64,000 bases of DNA from Acidimicrobiaceae bacterium (GCA_027355725.1 DAIEHI010000064.1:1-64000), one strand, 5' to 3'; shown: positions 49,129-58,682, numbered from the stretch's first letter. Notes: generated from the letters alone by a model not told the origin. Program-made: numbers and translations.

Positions 49129-50484
49129 ATGGCTGACGTTACGATGCCACAACTGGGTGAAACCGTCGCTGACGGCACTGTCACGAAATGGTTCAAGGCC
49201 GTGGGCGAGATGGTCGTTCGTGGTGAACCCCTCTTCGAAGTATCGACCGACAAGGTCGACACCGAGATCCCCGCGCAAGCGGATGGCATCCTGAGCGCGA
49301 TTCTCGTGGGCGAAGGCACGACCGTCGATGTCGGTACGGTGCTCGCGGTGATCGGCGGCGAGATCGACGCTGCTACCCCTGCGCCAAAGGCCCCCGCCAC
49401 CGAGGCGCCCACCTCCGCTAACGATCGTGTCACGCAGTCCTCCGCTCAACCGCTCACCACCAAGGCTCGTGACGCCAGCGATACGAAGCTCTCGCCCGTC
49501 GTGCGTCGACTCCTCGAAGAGCACAACCTGAGCGCCGATGACGTCAGTGGCACGGGTGCGAACGGTCGCATCACGCGTGAGGACGTCCTCGCTGCGGCGA
49601 AGAACCAGTCGACGTCACCACTTCGATCATCGCTGTCGCCCGTCGTTCGCCGGCTGTTGAGCGAGAACGGTCTCGACGAGCGCTCGGTCACCGCCACAGG
49701 TCCCGACGGACGGATCACCCGGCGAGACGTTGAGTTGGCGATTGCCTCGACGAGCGCATCCACCAAAACTCAGTCCGATGAGGTCATTCCGTTCACCAAG
49801 ATCCGACGACTCACCGCTGAGCACATGGTGCGCTCCAAGGCGACCTCCGCACACACCTTGATGGTTCGAGAGATCGACTACGAACACGTCGAGAAAGTGC
49901 GTCGACGCATCGGGACCTCGTTCAAGGAGAGCAACGGCTTCAGTTTGACCTACCTGCCCTTCATCGCGGTCGCCGCGATTGAAGCCCTCGCGGCGTTCCC
50001 ACACCTGAACTCATCGGTCGGCGACAACGAGTTGATCGTCCATCGCAACGTGAACCTCGGTATCGCTGTCGACCTCGACACCGACGGCTTGGTCGTCCCG
50101 GTCGTTCAGCGAGCGAGCGATTACAGCGTCACCGCACTGGCTCACAAGATCCGTGATCTTGCGACGCGCGCGCGCACAAAGAAGCTCGGTGTAGACGATA
50201 TGGCGGGCGGCACCTTCACAATCACCAATCCCGGTCCGTTCGGCACCCTGCTCACCGGCGCTGTCATCAACCAGCCCCAAGTGGCGATTCTGTCGACCGA
50301 TGGGGTCACTCGTAAGCCCGTGGTTGTCACAGCCGCAGACGGAGCTGAGTCGATAGCCATCCACTCCATGGGCCTGCTCGCGCTCACCTTCGACCATCGA
50401 GCGATTGATGGCGCATACGCCGCGCGCTACCTGCAGCGGGTGGCCGAGATCTTGAATACCCGGGACTGGGGCGGCGAATTCTAG
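49129..50484 (+). CDS. Dihydrolipoamide acyltransferase (E2) with two subunit-binding domains
   Basis: This 451-residue E2 has one lipoyl domain (MADVTMPQLGETVADGTVTK, lipoylated Lys42 in STDKVDTE), a linker, and then two consecutive peripheral-subunit-binding domains at about 121-158 (SPVVRRLLEEHNLSADDVSG) and 169-206 (SPVVRRLLSENGLDERSVTA). The two are more than half identical. The catalytic domain ends with LTFDHRAIDGAYAARYLQRV, carrying the HxxxDG site. Most E2 proteins have one such domain. It should work with E1 alpha and beta across the divergent promoter; no E3 gene is in this window. Confidence 0.92.
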   Translation: MADVTMPQLGETVADGTVTKWFKAVGEMVVRGEPLFEVSTDKVDTEIPAQADGILSAILVGEGTTVDVGTVLAVIGGEIDAATPAPKAPATEAPTSANDRVTQSSAQPLTTKARDASDTKLSPVVRRLLEEHNLSADDVSGTGANGRITREDVLAAAKNQSTSPLRSSLSPVVRRLLSENGLDERSVTATGPDGRITRRDVELAIASTSASTKTQSDEVIPFTKIRRLTAEHMVRSKATSAHTLMVREIDYEHVEKVRRRIGTSFKESNGFSLTYLPFIAVAAIEALAAFPHLNSSVGDNELIVHRNVNLGIAVDLDTDGLVVPVVQRASDYSVTALAHKIRDLATRARTKKLGVDDMAGGTFTITNPGPFGTLLTGAVINQPQVAILSTDGVTRKPVVVTAADGAESIAIHSMGLLALTFDHRAIDGAYAARYLQRVAEILNTRDWGGEF

Positions 50485-50514
50485 GGATTGTCCAGTAGGG
50501 GTATTGTCGAATTC

Positions 50515-51102
50515 ATGACGCGTGACAAGATTCTCGAATCCGCCGCACTCGAGATCGAGCGCAACGGACTCACCCAGTTCCGAGTCAAGCGCGTTGCCTC
50601 GGTCGCTGGCATATCAGTAGCCCTGCTCTATAGCTATTTCAGCGACCGCGAGGACCTCATCGCGGCTACCATCGTCCACCGATTCCGCCAGGTCCTACTC
50701 GGTCAGGCCGAGACCTTCACCAAGCCCCTTCGAAACGTCGAGACGACCGACCAGTTCCGAGAGGCCATCTCGATCATGATCGCCGACGCCCAGACTCCCG
50801 AGCGCGACGAGGGTCGTATCCTTCGTATCGAGAGCATCTCCTTCGCGCACCACAACCTCACCGCCTCCGCCGGCATAGCCGCAGCGAAAGAAGAGACGAG
50901 TTCGATGATCATGGAGATCGTCCAGCCGCTCGTCGACAAGAAGCTGTTGGCTGACGGCATCAGTGGCGTGGCGTTCGCGCGTATCTGGTACGCCCTCTTC
51001 TTTGGACAGATCTCACTAGAGGGCGAACACGCACTGTCCATTGAGAACGATGGCTGGCTCGAGGCGCTCAACGTCCTCGCGAACGCCATGGTGCGCTCCT
51101 GA
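50515..51102 (+). CDS. TetR family transcriptional regulator
   Basis: This 195-residue protein has an N-terminal helix-turn-helix (KILESAALEIERNGLTQFRV, then RVASVAGISVALLYSYFSDR) typical of TetR. The C-terminal ligand domain is helical and not recognisable. It follows the E2 gene after 30 bases, so it probably belongs to the same transcript and controls the catabolic island. A TTG nine codons upstream is an alternative start. Candidate operators are the two 16-bp dyads at 47849 and 625. Confidence 0.88.
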   Translation: MTRDKILESAALEIERNGLTQFRVKRVASVAGISVALLYSYFSDREDLIAATIVHRFRQVLLGQAETFTKPLRNVETTDQFREAISIMIADAQTPERDEGRILRIESISFAHHNLTASAGIAAAKEETSSMIMEIVQPLVDKKLLADGISGVAFARIWYALFFGQISLEGEHALSIENDGWLEALNVLANAMVRS

Positions 51103-51128
51103 CCACACGGTCCGGCGCGCAGTAGCGC

Positions 51129-51431
51129 CTAGATCGGTAACTGTGGGGCAATGGCGAGCGACTGGCCGACGAGTCGAGCACCCCTTCTCGCCCCGGCCGG
51201 ATAGATCAATTCGGGACGAAAGGAACGACCTTTCGCCTCGCCCACGCGACCGCCTCTGACTTCCACCCACTCATCACCCGTCTCCTCGTTGAGGACGTGG
51301 GCGAGGAACACCCAATGTTGACGGCGTTCCTTCACGCCGTCAACGACCACCGCATCACCGTGGTTCAAGCCCGCCCACTTGGTTGAACGGGTCAGGGGCC
51401 CCTGGTGGGTCACAACGGGTCGCTTTTTCAC
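51129..51431 (-). CDS. Conserved hypothetical protein
   Basis: This 100-residue protein is not assigned to a function. The central part (GDAVVVDGVKERRQHWVFLA, then HVLNEETGDEWVEVRGGRVG) looks like a small beta-rich domain similar to short actinobacterial proteins with the KERRQHW pattern. There are no membrane segments or signal peptide. It is divergent from the RecB-like nuclease gene, whose start lies 80 bases away, and convergent with the TetR gene. Confidence 0.65.
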   Translation of the reverse strand: MKKRPVVTHQGPLTRSTKWAGLNHGDAVVVDGVKERRQHWVFLAHVLNEETGDEWVEVRGGRVGEAKGRSFRPELIYPAGARRGARLVGQSLAIAPQLPI

Positions 51432-51511
51432 GCTTCATTTCTACTCGCTCGCTACGACACATCGAGTGCTCGACCAAGCGCGCGTCACACTCGTACCCTA
51501 CGGTTGTCACC

Positions 51512-52303
51512 ATGGCATTCACCCAACCACTCCCCAAGTCACTCTCGCCTTCGCGCCTGGCGGACTTCCAGGCGTGCCCGCGTCGCTATCAGCACGCCTC
51601 GGTCGAGCGCATCGCCCAACCGGCCACCTACGCAACCGCCAAAGGTCGATTCGTGCACTTCGTCTTCGAAAATCTGTTCCTGCTCGAAGCACACGAGCGC
51701 ACCGTAGAAAGAACGCGCGAGTTCATCACCCCCGCCATCAGCGCTGTGCTCGATGAACAGGTACGCAGCGACCTACAACTCGATGACGCGATGCTTGAGA
51801 AGATGACCAGTGAGACACTCCAGATCATCGACGCCTACTTCGCGATGGAGGATCCGCGCGAGGTCACGAGCGAAGGAGTCGAACTGCGCCTCGGTGTGAC
51901 GGTCGACGACACGCCGCTCTTTGGAATCCTTGATCGACTCGACCGTGACGTTCAGGGCAATCTCATCATTGTTGATTACAAGACTGGCGCGCTGCCGAAC
52001 AGGAACTTCGACTCGCAAACCTTCGCCAACGCCGAACTCTACGCGGTCCTTTGCCAAGCCAAACTCGGAGAAACACCGAGCAAGATACGACTGCTCTACG
52101 TGTCTCACGGGGAATCGGTCGAGCGCAACGTCACCGACGTCGTGATCCGCGCCCGTTCGAACGCCGCGACGAGTGCCTGGAAGAAGATCCAGCGCTACTA
52201 CGAAGACGGCGACTTCCCCGCCACCCCCTCGACGAATGCGTGTCGATTCTGTGCGTACAAAGAGATCTGTCGATCCAACGGTGTGCCCGTTCCCTACCGC
52301 TAG
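51512..52303 (+). CDS. RecB-family PD-(D/E)XK nuclease with iron-sulfur cysteines
   Basis: This 263-residue protein has a CPRRYQH motif near the N-terminus and a C-terminal NACRFCAYKEIC, which together give the four cysteines of AddB/Cas4-type iron-sulfur nucleases. The nuclease core includes LFGILDRLDRD and LIIVDYKTGALP (the D-x-K step), then a QTFANAELYAVLC helix. The single-domain size is like the stand-alone RecB-type exonucleases common in actinobacteria. The ATG at 51512 is chosen as the first before the conserved LSPSRLADFQACP. No CRISPR array is near. Confidence 0.85.
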   Translation: MAFTQPLPKSLSPSRLADFQACPRRYQHASVERIAQPATYATAKGRFVHFVFENLFLLEAHERTVERTREFITPAISAVLDEQVRSDLQLDDAMLEKMTSETLQIIDAYFAMEDPREVTSEGVELRLGVTVDDTPLFGILDRLDRDVQGNLIIVDYKTGALPNRNFDSQTFANAELYAVLCQAKLGETPSKIRLLYVSHGESVERNVTDVVIRARSNAATSAWKKIQRYYEDGDFPATPSTNACRFCAYKEICRSNGVPVPYR

Positions 52304-52319
52304 TCAATAGGCTGGCGCC

Positions 52320-52916
52320 ATGAAAACCTTCGACGTCTCCTACGATTATCGCTGCCCGTTCGCTAAGAACATCCATCTGCACCTGGTGAGCGCTCTGGAG
52401 GCGGGCGCGGACTTCGAGGTGAACTTCGTTGCGTGGACCATGAGCCAGGGCTACAAAGCTGAAGGGGCGCCTGACGTCTGGGACGACCCCGAGCGTGACG
52501 CGGAACTTCTCTCCTTGGCGGTCAGTGTCTCGATCCGCGACCTGCAACCCGAACTATTCCTCCAAGCCCACGCTGCACTGTTCAAAGCCCGCCACGAGCA
52601 AGGTATTCGCCTGGTCACGATGCAACAGATTGAACAGGCGCTCGCCGGGCTCGACATCGACCTCGATCGAGTGCGGACAGACCTCGAATCACGCCGACCC
52701 CATCAGGTGATCGGTGACAATTTCAAGAGGTACGCGGGTCTTGAGGCCTTCGGTGTCCCCACCTTCGTGGTTGGCAACGACGCGACGTTCGTGCGCTACA
52801 TGACCCCACCAACCAGTGATCCCCAGGCCTCAGTCGCCCTGATCGATTCAATCGTGACCCTGATCGAGCACCAGCCCGAACTCAACGAGTTCAAGCACAC
52901 TCGCCTGCCAATGTAG
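52320..52916 (+). CDS. DsbA-family thioredoxin-fold protein
   Basis: This 198-residue protein has a thioredoxin fold with helical insertion. The active-site region is YDYRCPFAKN, with a single Cys (CPFA) rather than CxxC, and the cis-proline loop is FGVPTFVVGN. This is the pattern of the DsbA-like or 2-hydroxychromene-carboxylate isomerase/FrnE group, cytoplasmic here because no signal peptide is seen. It starts 16 bases after the nuclease gene. The substrate is unknown. Confidence 0.8.
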   Translation: MKTFDVSYDYRCPFAKNIHLHLVSALEAGADFEVNFVAWTMSQGYKAEGAPDVWDDPERDAELLSLAVSVSIRDLQPELFLQAHAALFKARHEQGIRLVTMQQIEQALAGLDIDLDRVRTDLESRRPHQVIGDNFKRYAGLEAFGVPTFVVGNDATFVRYMTPPTSDPQASVALIDSIVTLIEHQPELNEFKHTRLPM

Positions 52917-52919
52917 GTC

Positions 52920-53285
52920 CTAGACCAGGCGAAAGATCAGTTCGAGCAGCGCCAACAGCCCGAGCCCCGCGGCCGGGGCGAAGACCTTGAGCGCATCGTG
53001 CTCTCGTAGATGGAAGTACACGGCGAGAATCATCGTGATCGTGAGCCCTGCCGCCGCGACCTCATTGAGAATGGCCAGGAACGAGGTACCCTTCGCCGCG
53101 AGACCGATCATCACCGCGATGCCCCCGGCAATTTCGAGTGCGCCGATCCTCTGGAACGCCGACTTAGAGAAACCAAGGTGGCCGGCCGACTGAGAGGCCA
53201 TGGGGTTAAAGAGTACCTTTTGAATCCCCGAGGTGAGAAAGGCGAGAAAAAGGATGATCGAGAGAATGCTGGCTACTGCTGACAT
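52920..53285 (-). CDS. DoxX family membrane protein
   Basis: This 121-residue protein has four hydrophobic helices, starting ILSIILFLAFLTSGIQKVLF. The DoxX-type segment RIGALEIAGGIAVMIGLAAK follows, and LGLLALLELIFRLV closes the protein. Members are linked to redox stress or act as quinone-associated subunits, but most are uncharacterised. It is convergent with the DsbA-like gene, with only three bases between stops. Confidence 0.82.
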   Translation of the reverse strand: MSAVASILSIILFLAFLTSGIQKVLFNPMASQSAGHLGFSKSAFQRIGALEIAGGIAVMIGLAAKGTSFLAILNEVAAAGLTITMILAVYFHLREHDALKVFAPAAGLGLLALLELIFRLV

Positions 53286-53345
53286 GTGCGCTCCTTGTGC
53301 GCAACAACTTTAGTCTTTCGCGCACACCGGTCTTGACGCATCGAT

Positions 53346-54263
53346 CTAATGGGTCGACGCGTACTCCAACAACACCTCAAGCGCCGCGTCACGTTCACCC
53401 GCATCCCCACTGGGAACACCAGAGAATTCGCTGACTCCCGCGAGCGCCAGTTCATCAAGTGCCTCAAGGACTTGGGACCGACTTCCCACTAACGCAACAT
53501 CAGCCGGAGCGCTCGCACCTTCACGTTCCAACATCGCCGCGTAACTGGGCAGCGTTGCGTACAACGCGTACTCCTTGTTCACGCGCTCGCGCGCCGCATT
53601 CACGTCGTCGCTCACCACAATGGGCAACGAGCACACGACGCGAGGCTCGGGCCTACCCGCCTTCATGGCCGCCTCGCGTACCAGAGGACTGATGTGAGAC
53701 GCAATGGTCTTGCGTCCAGTCATCCACAGCACTGTACCGTCGGTCATTGAACCAGCTATCTCGAGCATCTTGGGTCCGAGGGCCGCGATCAAGAGGCCCG
53801 GTGTGCGGGTCTCCTTGGGGCCAACCGCACTGGCGGCGACCGCACTCACGCGTTCACCGTGTACTGCGACACTCTCGCCTCGCAACATCGGAGCGAGCAC
53901 ACTCACGTACTCGTGCATGTAGCTCGCCGGGCGATCGAAGGATATCCCCCAAAGGCCCTCGACGACGACTTGGTGCGAGAGCCCGATACCCAACGACAAC
54001 GAGCCACCAATAGCCTCTTGCACGGTGCGGGCTTGGGCGGCCAGCATCGAGGGGTGGCGCGGCTGCACTGGTACGACCGCCGTCCCGAAGTCCACGTCAC
54101 GAAGCTCGCGCCCGAGCATGGCGAGCACCGTGAGCGTGTCGGGACCGAAGATCTGTGACGACCACATCGCACGAAAGCCCTGCTCTCTCAGTCGCGTCGC
54201 CCGAGCGAGTGTACGTTCAAAGGCTCCATCGGTGTCTAGGCCAATCGCGATTCGCATAGTCAT
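53346..54263 (-). CDS. Luciferase-like (LLM class) F420-type oxidoreductase
   Basis: This 305-residue TIM-barrel protein shows the family strand order: IAIGLDTDGAFERTLARATR, then FRAMWSSQIFGPDTLTVLAM and DVDFGTAVVPVQPRHPSMLA. SLGIGLSHQVVVEGLWG is the glycine-rich cofactor region. Actinobacterial members of this class commonly use F420, which is assumed, not shown. It is divergent from purK with 33 bases between them. Confidence 0.85.
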   Translation of the reverse strand: MTMRIAIGLDTDGAFERTLARATRLREQGFRAMWSSQIFGPDTLTVLAMLGRELRDVDFGTAVVPVQPRHPSMLAAQARTVQEAIGGSLSLGIGLSHQVVVEGLWGISFDRPASYMHEYVSVLAPMLRGESVAVHGERVSAVAASAVGPKETRTPGLLIAALGPKMLEIAGSMTDGTVLWMTGRKTIASHISPLVREAAMKAGRPEPRVVCSLPIVVSDDVNAARERVNKEYALYATLPSYAAMLEREGASAPADVALVGSRSQVLEALDELALAGVSEFSGVPSGDAGERDAALEVLLEYASTH

Positions 54264-54296
54264 GCCCCCCCTCGCACGACCTGTAGCGTTCTAGTC

Positions 54297-55451
54297 GTGT
54301 CGAACGGTCCCCAACCTAGCCCCAGCCGCGTCGGCATCGTTGGAGCGGGCCAACTCGCACGGATGATGGGTGAGGCGGCCGGCGACATGGGCCTCGAGAT
54401 CACGGTGCTCGCGACGACTTTGGACGATGCGGCGGTTGCGACCTGTGACGCAGCGATACTGGGAGACCCCAAGGACCTTTTCGCCCTCGAGCAGCTCGCC
54501 GAGCTCGTTGACGTCATCACCTTTGATCACGAACTCGTGAACCTTGAGCACCTGAGACGCCTTGAAGCACGCGGTGTGCTCGTTCGACCGAGTGCAGACG
54601 CCCTAGAGTTCGCGGTCGACAAGGCCCACCAGCGACGGTCCTTTCGAGACGCGCAGATCCCGGTCCCGGACTTCCTCGTCGTCAGCTCGGCCCAAGACGA
54701 ACACCTCGAAGCATTCCTCGAAGGGCTTGACCAGCCCCCCGTGGTGAAGGCGGCGCGCGGCGGTTACGACGGCCGAGGCGTGCTGTTTCCTAACGACAAG
54801 CTGGAAGCATTGTCGATGATCGAAGAGTTGTGTGTCTCGGGTGAAGTCGTTGTCGAGGAGCGACTGAAGCTTCAGGGCGAGGTCGCCCAACTGATCGCCC
54901 GCGGCGTCGATGGCCAGGTAGCCGTCTACCCACTCGTCACCACGGTCCAGGCCAACGGCATGTGCATTGAAGTCGACTACCCCGCGCTCGCGACCAACGA
55001 ACTCAACGAGACCGCTCACGAATTGGGCGAGCAGATCGCCTCGCTGATCGACGCCGTTGGGGTGCTCGCCATCGAGTTCTTCATCACCACCTCCGGTCTT
55101 CTCGTCAATGAAATCGCACTTCGTCCCCACAATTCGGGCCATTGGACCATCGAGGGCGCACGGACCAGCCAGTTCGCGAATCATCTCTTGTGCGTCTGTG
55201 GCGAGGTCCCGGGCGAGGTCTCGCCACTCGCACCCAGTGCGGTGATGGTCAACGTTGTTGGTTCCGACCAACCCGGATCATTCGAGAAAGCTCAGGCAGT
55301 CGAGGGTGCGCTCGTTCACGACTACGGCAAGTCCTGGCGACCCGATCGAAAGCTGGGTCACGTGACGGTACTCGGTGACAGTCGAGAGTGGGCGCACGTG
55401 AGAGCATGGGAGAGTGCCATTGCCTATGGCACGAGGACTCGGGAGGTCTGA
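54297..55451 (+). CDS. purK: PurK, N5-carboxyaminoimidazole ribonucleotide synthase
   Basis: This 384-residue ATP-grasp enzyme of purine synthesis opens [23 protein letters not shown]-grasp motifs include [19 protein letters not shown] and [20 protein letters not shown], ending [17 protein letters not shown]. The start is GTG at 54297 without a Shine-Dalgarno, so a leaderless message is possible. It overlaps purE by one base (TGATG). PurK makes N5-CAIR from AIR, bicarbonate and ATP. Confidence 0.95.
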   Translation: MSNGPQPSPSRVGIVGAGQLARMMGEAAGDMGLEITVLATTLDDAAVATCDAAILGDPKDLFALEQLAELVDVITFDHELVNLEHLRRLEARGVLVRPSADALEFAVDKAHQRRSFRDAQIPVPDFLVVSSAQDEHLEAFLEGLDQPPVVKAARGGYDGRGVLFPNDKLEALSMIEELCVSGEVVVEERLKLQGEVAQLIARGVDGQVAVYPLVTTVQANGMCIEVDYPALATNELNETAHELGEQIASLIDAVGVLAIEFFITTSGLLVNEIALRPHNSGHWTIEGARTSQFANHLLCVCGEVPGEVSPLAPSAVMVNVVGSDQPGSFEKAQAVEGALVHDYGKSWRPDRKLGHVTVLGDSREWAHVRAWESAIAYGTRTREV

Positions 55452-55939
55452 TGCAGCCAGTTGTTGGCATCGTCATGGGCAGTTCCTCGGACCACGAGGT
55501 CATGGTTGAAGCGGCCAAGATCCTCGAGCGATTCGACGTCAGCTTCGAGATCCACGTCGTCTCAGCGCATCGCACCCCCGAAGCGATGCTCGACTACGCG
55601 AGAAACGCGCGAACACGCGGCCTGAAAGTGCTCATCGCCGGAGCGGGCGGGGCAGCTCACTTACCCGGCATGCTCGCCGCGATGACGACGTTGCCGGTGA
55701 TTGGAGTGCCAGTCGCCCTGGCGAGACTGGACGGCATGGATTCACTGTTGTCCATCGTTCAGATGCCCCGGGGCGTGCCGGTTGCCACCGTGGCGATAAA
55801 CGGTGCCGCCAATGCGGGGCTCCTGGCCCTGCGCATACTGGCACTGGGCAACGAGGCTCTGGGCGCCGCCATCGAGGCGTATCGCCTGGAACTGGCTGAA
55901 AATGCGAACGAGCAGGACCGAACGCTTCCTCGAGGGTAA
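55451..55939 (+). CDS. purE: PurE, N5-CAIR mutase
   Basis: This 162-residue enzyme starts [20 protein letters not shown], followed by [19 protein letters not shown], the PurE signature, and [19 protein letters not shown]. It rearranges N5-CAIR to CAIR. The ATG at 55451 has GGAGG upstream and overlaps the purK stop; a longer in-frame start lies inside purK and is not supported. Confidence 0.95.
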   Translation: MQPVVGIVMGSSSDHEVMVEAAKILERFDVSFEIHVVSAHRTPEAMLDYARNARTRGLKVLIAGAGGAAHLPGMLAAMTTLPVIGVPVALARLDGMDSLLSIVQMPRGVPVATVAINGAANAGLLALRILALGNEALGAAIEAYRLELAENANEQDRTLPRG

Positions 55940-56025
55940 GAGACTTTTAGAATCGGACGGTAGATTTCTTATCCAGTACGTTCTCGCAGTGCCCCTAGTC
56001 TGGCTAGGAAGCGAAGGAGGCCCTT

Positions 56026-56760
56026 GTGGGTTTAGCGAAGAGAATCAGCACCATGTTCCAGGCCAAGGCCAATGCGGAACTCAACAAGCGTGAGGATCCC
56101 CGTCAGACCCTCGACCTCTCTTATGAGCAACAACTGGAGAACCTGACCAAGGTGAAGCGCGCTGTTGCCGACGTCGCAACCGCGAGAAAGCGCGTCGAGA
56201 TCCAAGCAGAGCAGTTAAAGGCTCAGGGCGACAAGTTGGCCGAGCAGGCCAAGGCCGCGCTCGGCCAAGGCAACGAACCCCTGGCTCGTGAAGCCCTCAC
56301 GCGACGAGAAGCGATTGCCGCGCAACTGAAGGATCTGGACACCCAGCACGCGTCGATCGTCGAACAAGAGGACAAGCTCACCCAGACCTCCCAGCGCCTC
56401 CAGAGTGAGGTCGAGGCATTTCGCACGCGTAAAGAGACAATCAAGGCCACCTACACCGCCGCTGAGGCGTCCGCGCACATCTCAGAGGCGGTCAGTGGCA
56501 TCTCTACTTCAATGAGTGACGCGGGAGCGGCGATGCAACGCGCCCAGGACAAGGTCGCCGAGATGCAGGCACGAAGTGGCGCACTCGACGAGCTTCTAGC
56601 CTCAGGAACCCTGACCGACCTCACGGCGAGCCCCACCGACGACATTCAGGCCCAACTCGACAAAGCGGGCACTTCATCGAACGTGGACGCCCAGTTGGCC
56701 GCACTGAAAGAACAGATGGGCAGTGGCTCGGGCGAGCTCGCCTCGGGTGAGGGGGCCTAA
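56026..56760 (+). CDS. pspA: PspA/IM30 family membrane-stress protein
   Basis: This 244-residue coiled-coil protein begins GLAKRISTMFQAKANAELNK with the amphipathic N-terminal helix, followed by DPRQTLDLSYEQQLENLTKV, the PspA family core. It forms membrane-binding scaffolds that limit damage to the cytoplasmic membrane. The start is GTG with GGAGG before it. It is followed by htpX and pspAB, two other membrane-stress genes, after two bases. The C-terminus is short and acidic. Confidence 0.86.
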   Translation: MGLAKRISTMFQAKANAELNKREDPRQTLDLSYEQQLENLTKVKRAVADVATARKRVEIQAEQLKAQGDKLAEQAKAALGQGNEPLAREALTRREAIAAQLKDLDTQHASIVEQEDKLTQTSQRLQSEVEAFRTRKETIKATYTAAEASAHISEAVSGISTSMSDAGAAMQRAQDKVAEMQARSGALDELLASGTLTDLTASPTDDIQAQLDKAGTSSNVDAQLAALKEQMGSGSGELASGEGA

Positions 56761-56762
56761 CG

Positions 56763-57668
56763 ATGTCGGCGTCCAAGATTGAAAGCGACCGCGGACTCAA
56801 CTTACGCATGTTCGTCACGGGCATGCTCCTCGTGTTGCTCTACGCAATCATCATCACCGTGCTCATCCGAGTCGGTGTCTCATTCGGCATTGTCATTGTC
56901 ATAGCCGGAGCACTGCTCTTCTCGCAGTTCTACTTCTCTGACAAGATCGCGATGTTCTCAATGAACGCCCACGAGGTCACTGCGGCCCAGGAGCCGAAGT
57001 TGCACGAGATCGTAGACCGGCTCTGCTTGCTCGCGAACATGGAAAAGCCCCGAGTCGGGGTCGCTGAAGTCGACATCCCCAACGCCTTCGCCACGGGTCG
57101 AAGCCCCAAGCACGCTGTTATCTGCGCGACCAGGGGCCTCATGCACCGTCTGAGCGACGAAGAGTTGGAAGCGGTGCTCGCACACGAACTCAGCCACGTT
57201 GCCCACCGCGACGTGGCGGTGATGACGATTGCATCTGGTGTCGGCATGCTCGCGGGCCTCGTGAGTCGCATGGCTATGTGGAGTGCGATGCTCTCTGGCG
57301 GAGGTCGCAGCCGAGACGGTCAGAACGTCGTGCTCATCGAGATGATCACGTGGGTCGCGTCGCTCGTCATCTACGTCATTGCCTACCTCTTGACGATGGC
57401 GCTCTCTCGATATCGTGAACTGGCTGCTGATAGATCCGGCGCGATCCTCATTGGCAAGCCCAGCGTGCTCGCGAGCGCGCTCGTGCACATCACCGGCGAC
57501 ATCGGACGAATCCCGCGCACTGACCTTCGAAAGGCGGAAGGCATGAATGCCTTCTTCTTCGCCCCCGCGCTCTCTGGCGGGAGTGCTGCTTCGATCTTCT
57601 CGACGCACCCCTCGCTCGAGAAGCGCCTCGATCAGCTCAACAAGCTCGAACGCCAGCTGAACGGCTAG
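56763..57668 (+). CDS. htpX: HtpX-like M48 membrane zinc protease
   Basis: This 301-residue protease has two N-terminal membrane helices (TGMLLVLLYAIIITVLI and FGIVIVIAGALLFSQFYF). The zinc motif is VLAHELSHVAHRDVAV (HExxH) and the distal Glu is in YRELAADRSGAILIG. A third and fourth hydrophobic segment follow the active site. M48 proteases of this class degrade misfolded membrane proteins. It overlaps pspAB by one base. Confidence 0.93.
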   Translation: MSASKIESDRGLNLRMFVTGMLLVLLYAIIITVLIRVGVSFGIVIVIAGALLFSQFYFSDKIAMFSMNAHEVTAAQEPKLHEIVDRLCLLANMEKPRVGVAEVDIPNAFATGRSPKHAVICATRGLMHRLSDEELEAVLAHELSHVAHRDVAVMTIASGVGMLAGLVSRMAMWSAMLSGGGRSRDGQNVVLIEMITWVASLVIYVIAYLLTMALSRYRELAADRSGAILIGKPSVLASALVHITGDIGRIPRTDLRKAEGMNAFFFAPALSGGSAASIFSTHPSLEKRLDQLNKLERQLNG

Positions 57669-58243
57669 TGGGCTTTCGAGACGCGCTTTTTGGGCGAACG
57701 AAACAAGTTGCGCCGAAGCTCGACAACCTCTTCGCGTTGCCGTCGGCCGCTCTCACCCTCGACACCCAGCTCGATCTCGTCTGCTCTGGTCACGCGGGTC
57801 TCTGTTTCAAAGCCGGGAGCGGTGAATCGACGATCACTTCCGACGCCGACATACTGGCTCTGCTCAACTTTGACGAGGCCGACGGCAAGGTGGAACTCAC
57901 CACGGACGAATTCGGATTCAAGTGGCTCGTCATCGACGACGTCGACATTGAGAGCCTCGTGACACGGATCCACGGAGCCAATACATCGCTCGTCGAGAAC
58001 GGACTCGGACCCCGGTTGCTCTGCGCGGTGTTCGGCTTCGTGGCAAAGAACCCACCGGGTGAAGGCTCGGTTCGAATGGTCTATCTGTTGAAGCAGGGTA
58101 CGTTCTACCCATTCGCACCCACGAGCGCGAACCAGCGAGACAACGAACTTGAACTGAGGGTGAAGTCATTTCTAGATAACGACTTGCCAATGGAGAAGGA
58201 CCTCGGCCGCTGGATGGCGCTGTGGAACCTGCCCGTCAACTGA
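57668..58243 (+). CDS. pspAB: PspA-associated protein PspAB
   Basis: This 191-residue protein matches the actinobacterial PspAB pattern: GFRDALFGRTKQVAPKLDNL, then FALPSAALTL, VMLLKQGTFYPFAP-type segment (YLLKQGTFYPFAPTS) and the end DLGRWMALWNLPVN. It always occurs with PspA and HtpX in actinobacteria; the biochemical role is not settled. The start is GTG overlapping the htpX stop. There is no membrane segment. Confidence 0.86.
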   Translation: MGFRDALFGRTKQVAPKLDNLFALPSAALTLDTQLDLVCSGHAGLCFKAGSGESTITSDADILALLNFDEADGKVELTTDEFGFKWLVIDDVDIESLVTRIHGANTSLVENGLGPRLLCAVFGFVAKNPPGEGSVRMVYLLKQGTFYPFAPTSANQRDNELELRVKSFLDNDLPMEKDLGRWMALWNLPVN

Positions 58244-58373
58244 GGGTCGCTCGAGCTCTAGACACTGAGGTCACCCGCGACTGCCCGGTAGCGCTGGGTA
58301 CCCGCTCGCTGGGCGCTGCGGCAGTGCTGATTCCATACGCTCGCGTGACGTCTCGTTTTCTAGATTGCGTCGC

Positions 58374-58682
58374 TCAACCTGGTTCCAAGGACCTCTCGAC
58401 CAACGTGTCAAATCCCTCGGCGTACTCAAAGTCAAGTTGCGTGATCCCCCCGCGGTCGTGGGTCCACACTTCAACACGCACTTCGCGGTAGCCCAACGTG
58501 ATCAGGGCATGATGATCCAAGCCCTCGGCGAGCGCGACTTGGTCATGAACGAGCGCTGCGCCACTTTGATAGTCGGGCGTGTTCACTTCACGCACCAAAT
58601 GCCCCTCGACCAGCGTCCAGTCACTGTGATGAGCGAGCCATTCATCGAGCTGCGCACCTGGCACGAGGTCGCGACGCGTCAC
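58374..58682 (-). CDS. Pterin-4a-carbinolamine dehydratase
   Basis: This 102-residue protein shows the family signature [20 protein letters not shown], then [20 protein letters not shown], with the DHH and THDxGGxT residues that bind the pterin. It dehydrates 4a-hydroxytetrahydropterin or has a related role in molybdopterin metabolism. The start is GTG overlapping the fumC stop as GTGA. Confidence 0.85.
   Translation of the reverse strand: MTRRDLVPGAQLDEWLAHHSDWTLVEGHLVREVNTPDYQSGAALVHDQVALAEGLDHHALITLGYREVRVEVWTHDRGGITQLDFEYAEGFDTLVERSLEPG

Noticed and set aside
51512-52303. Cas4 and a CRISPR system
   Set aside because: The cysteine-containing RecB-like nuclease resembles Cas4, but no repeat array or other cas gene is in the window.
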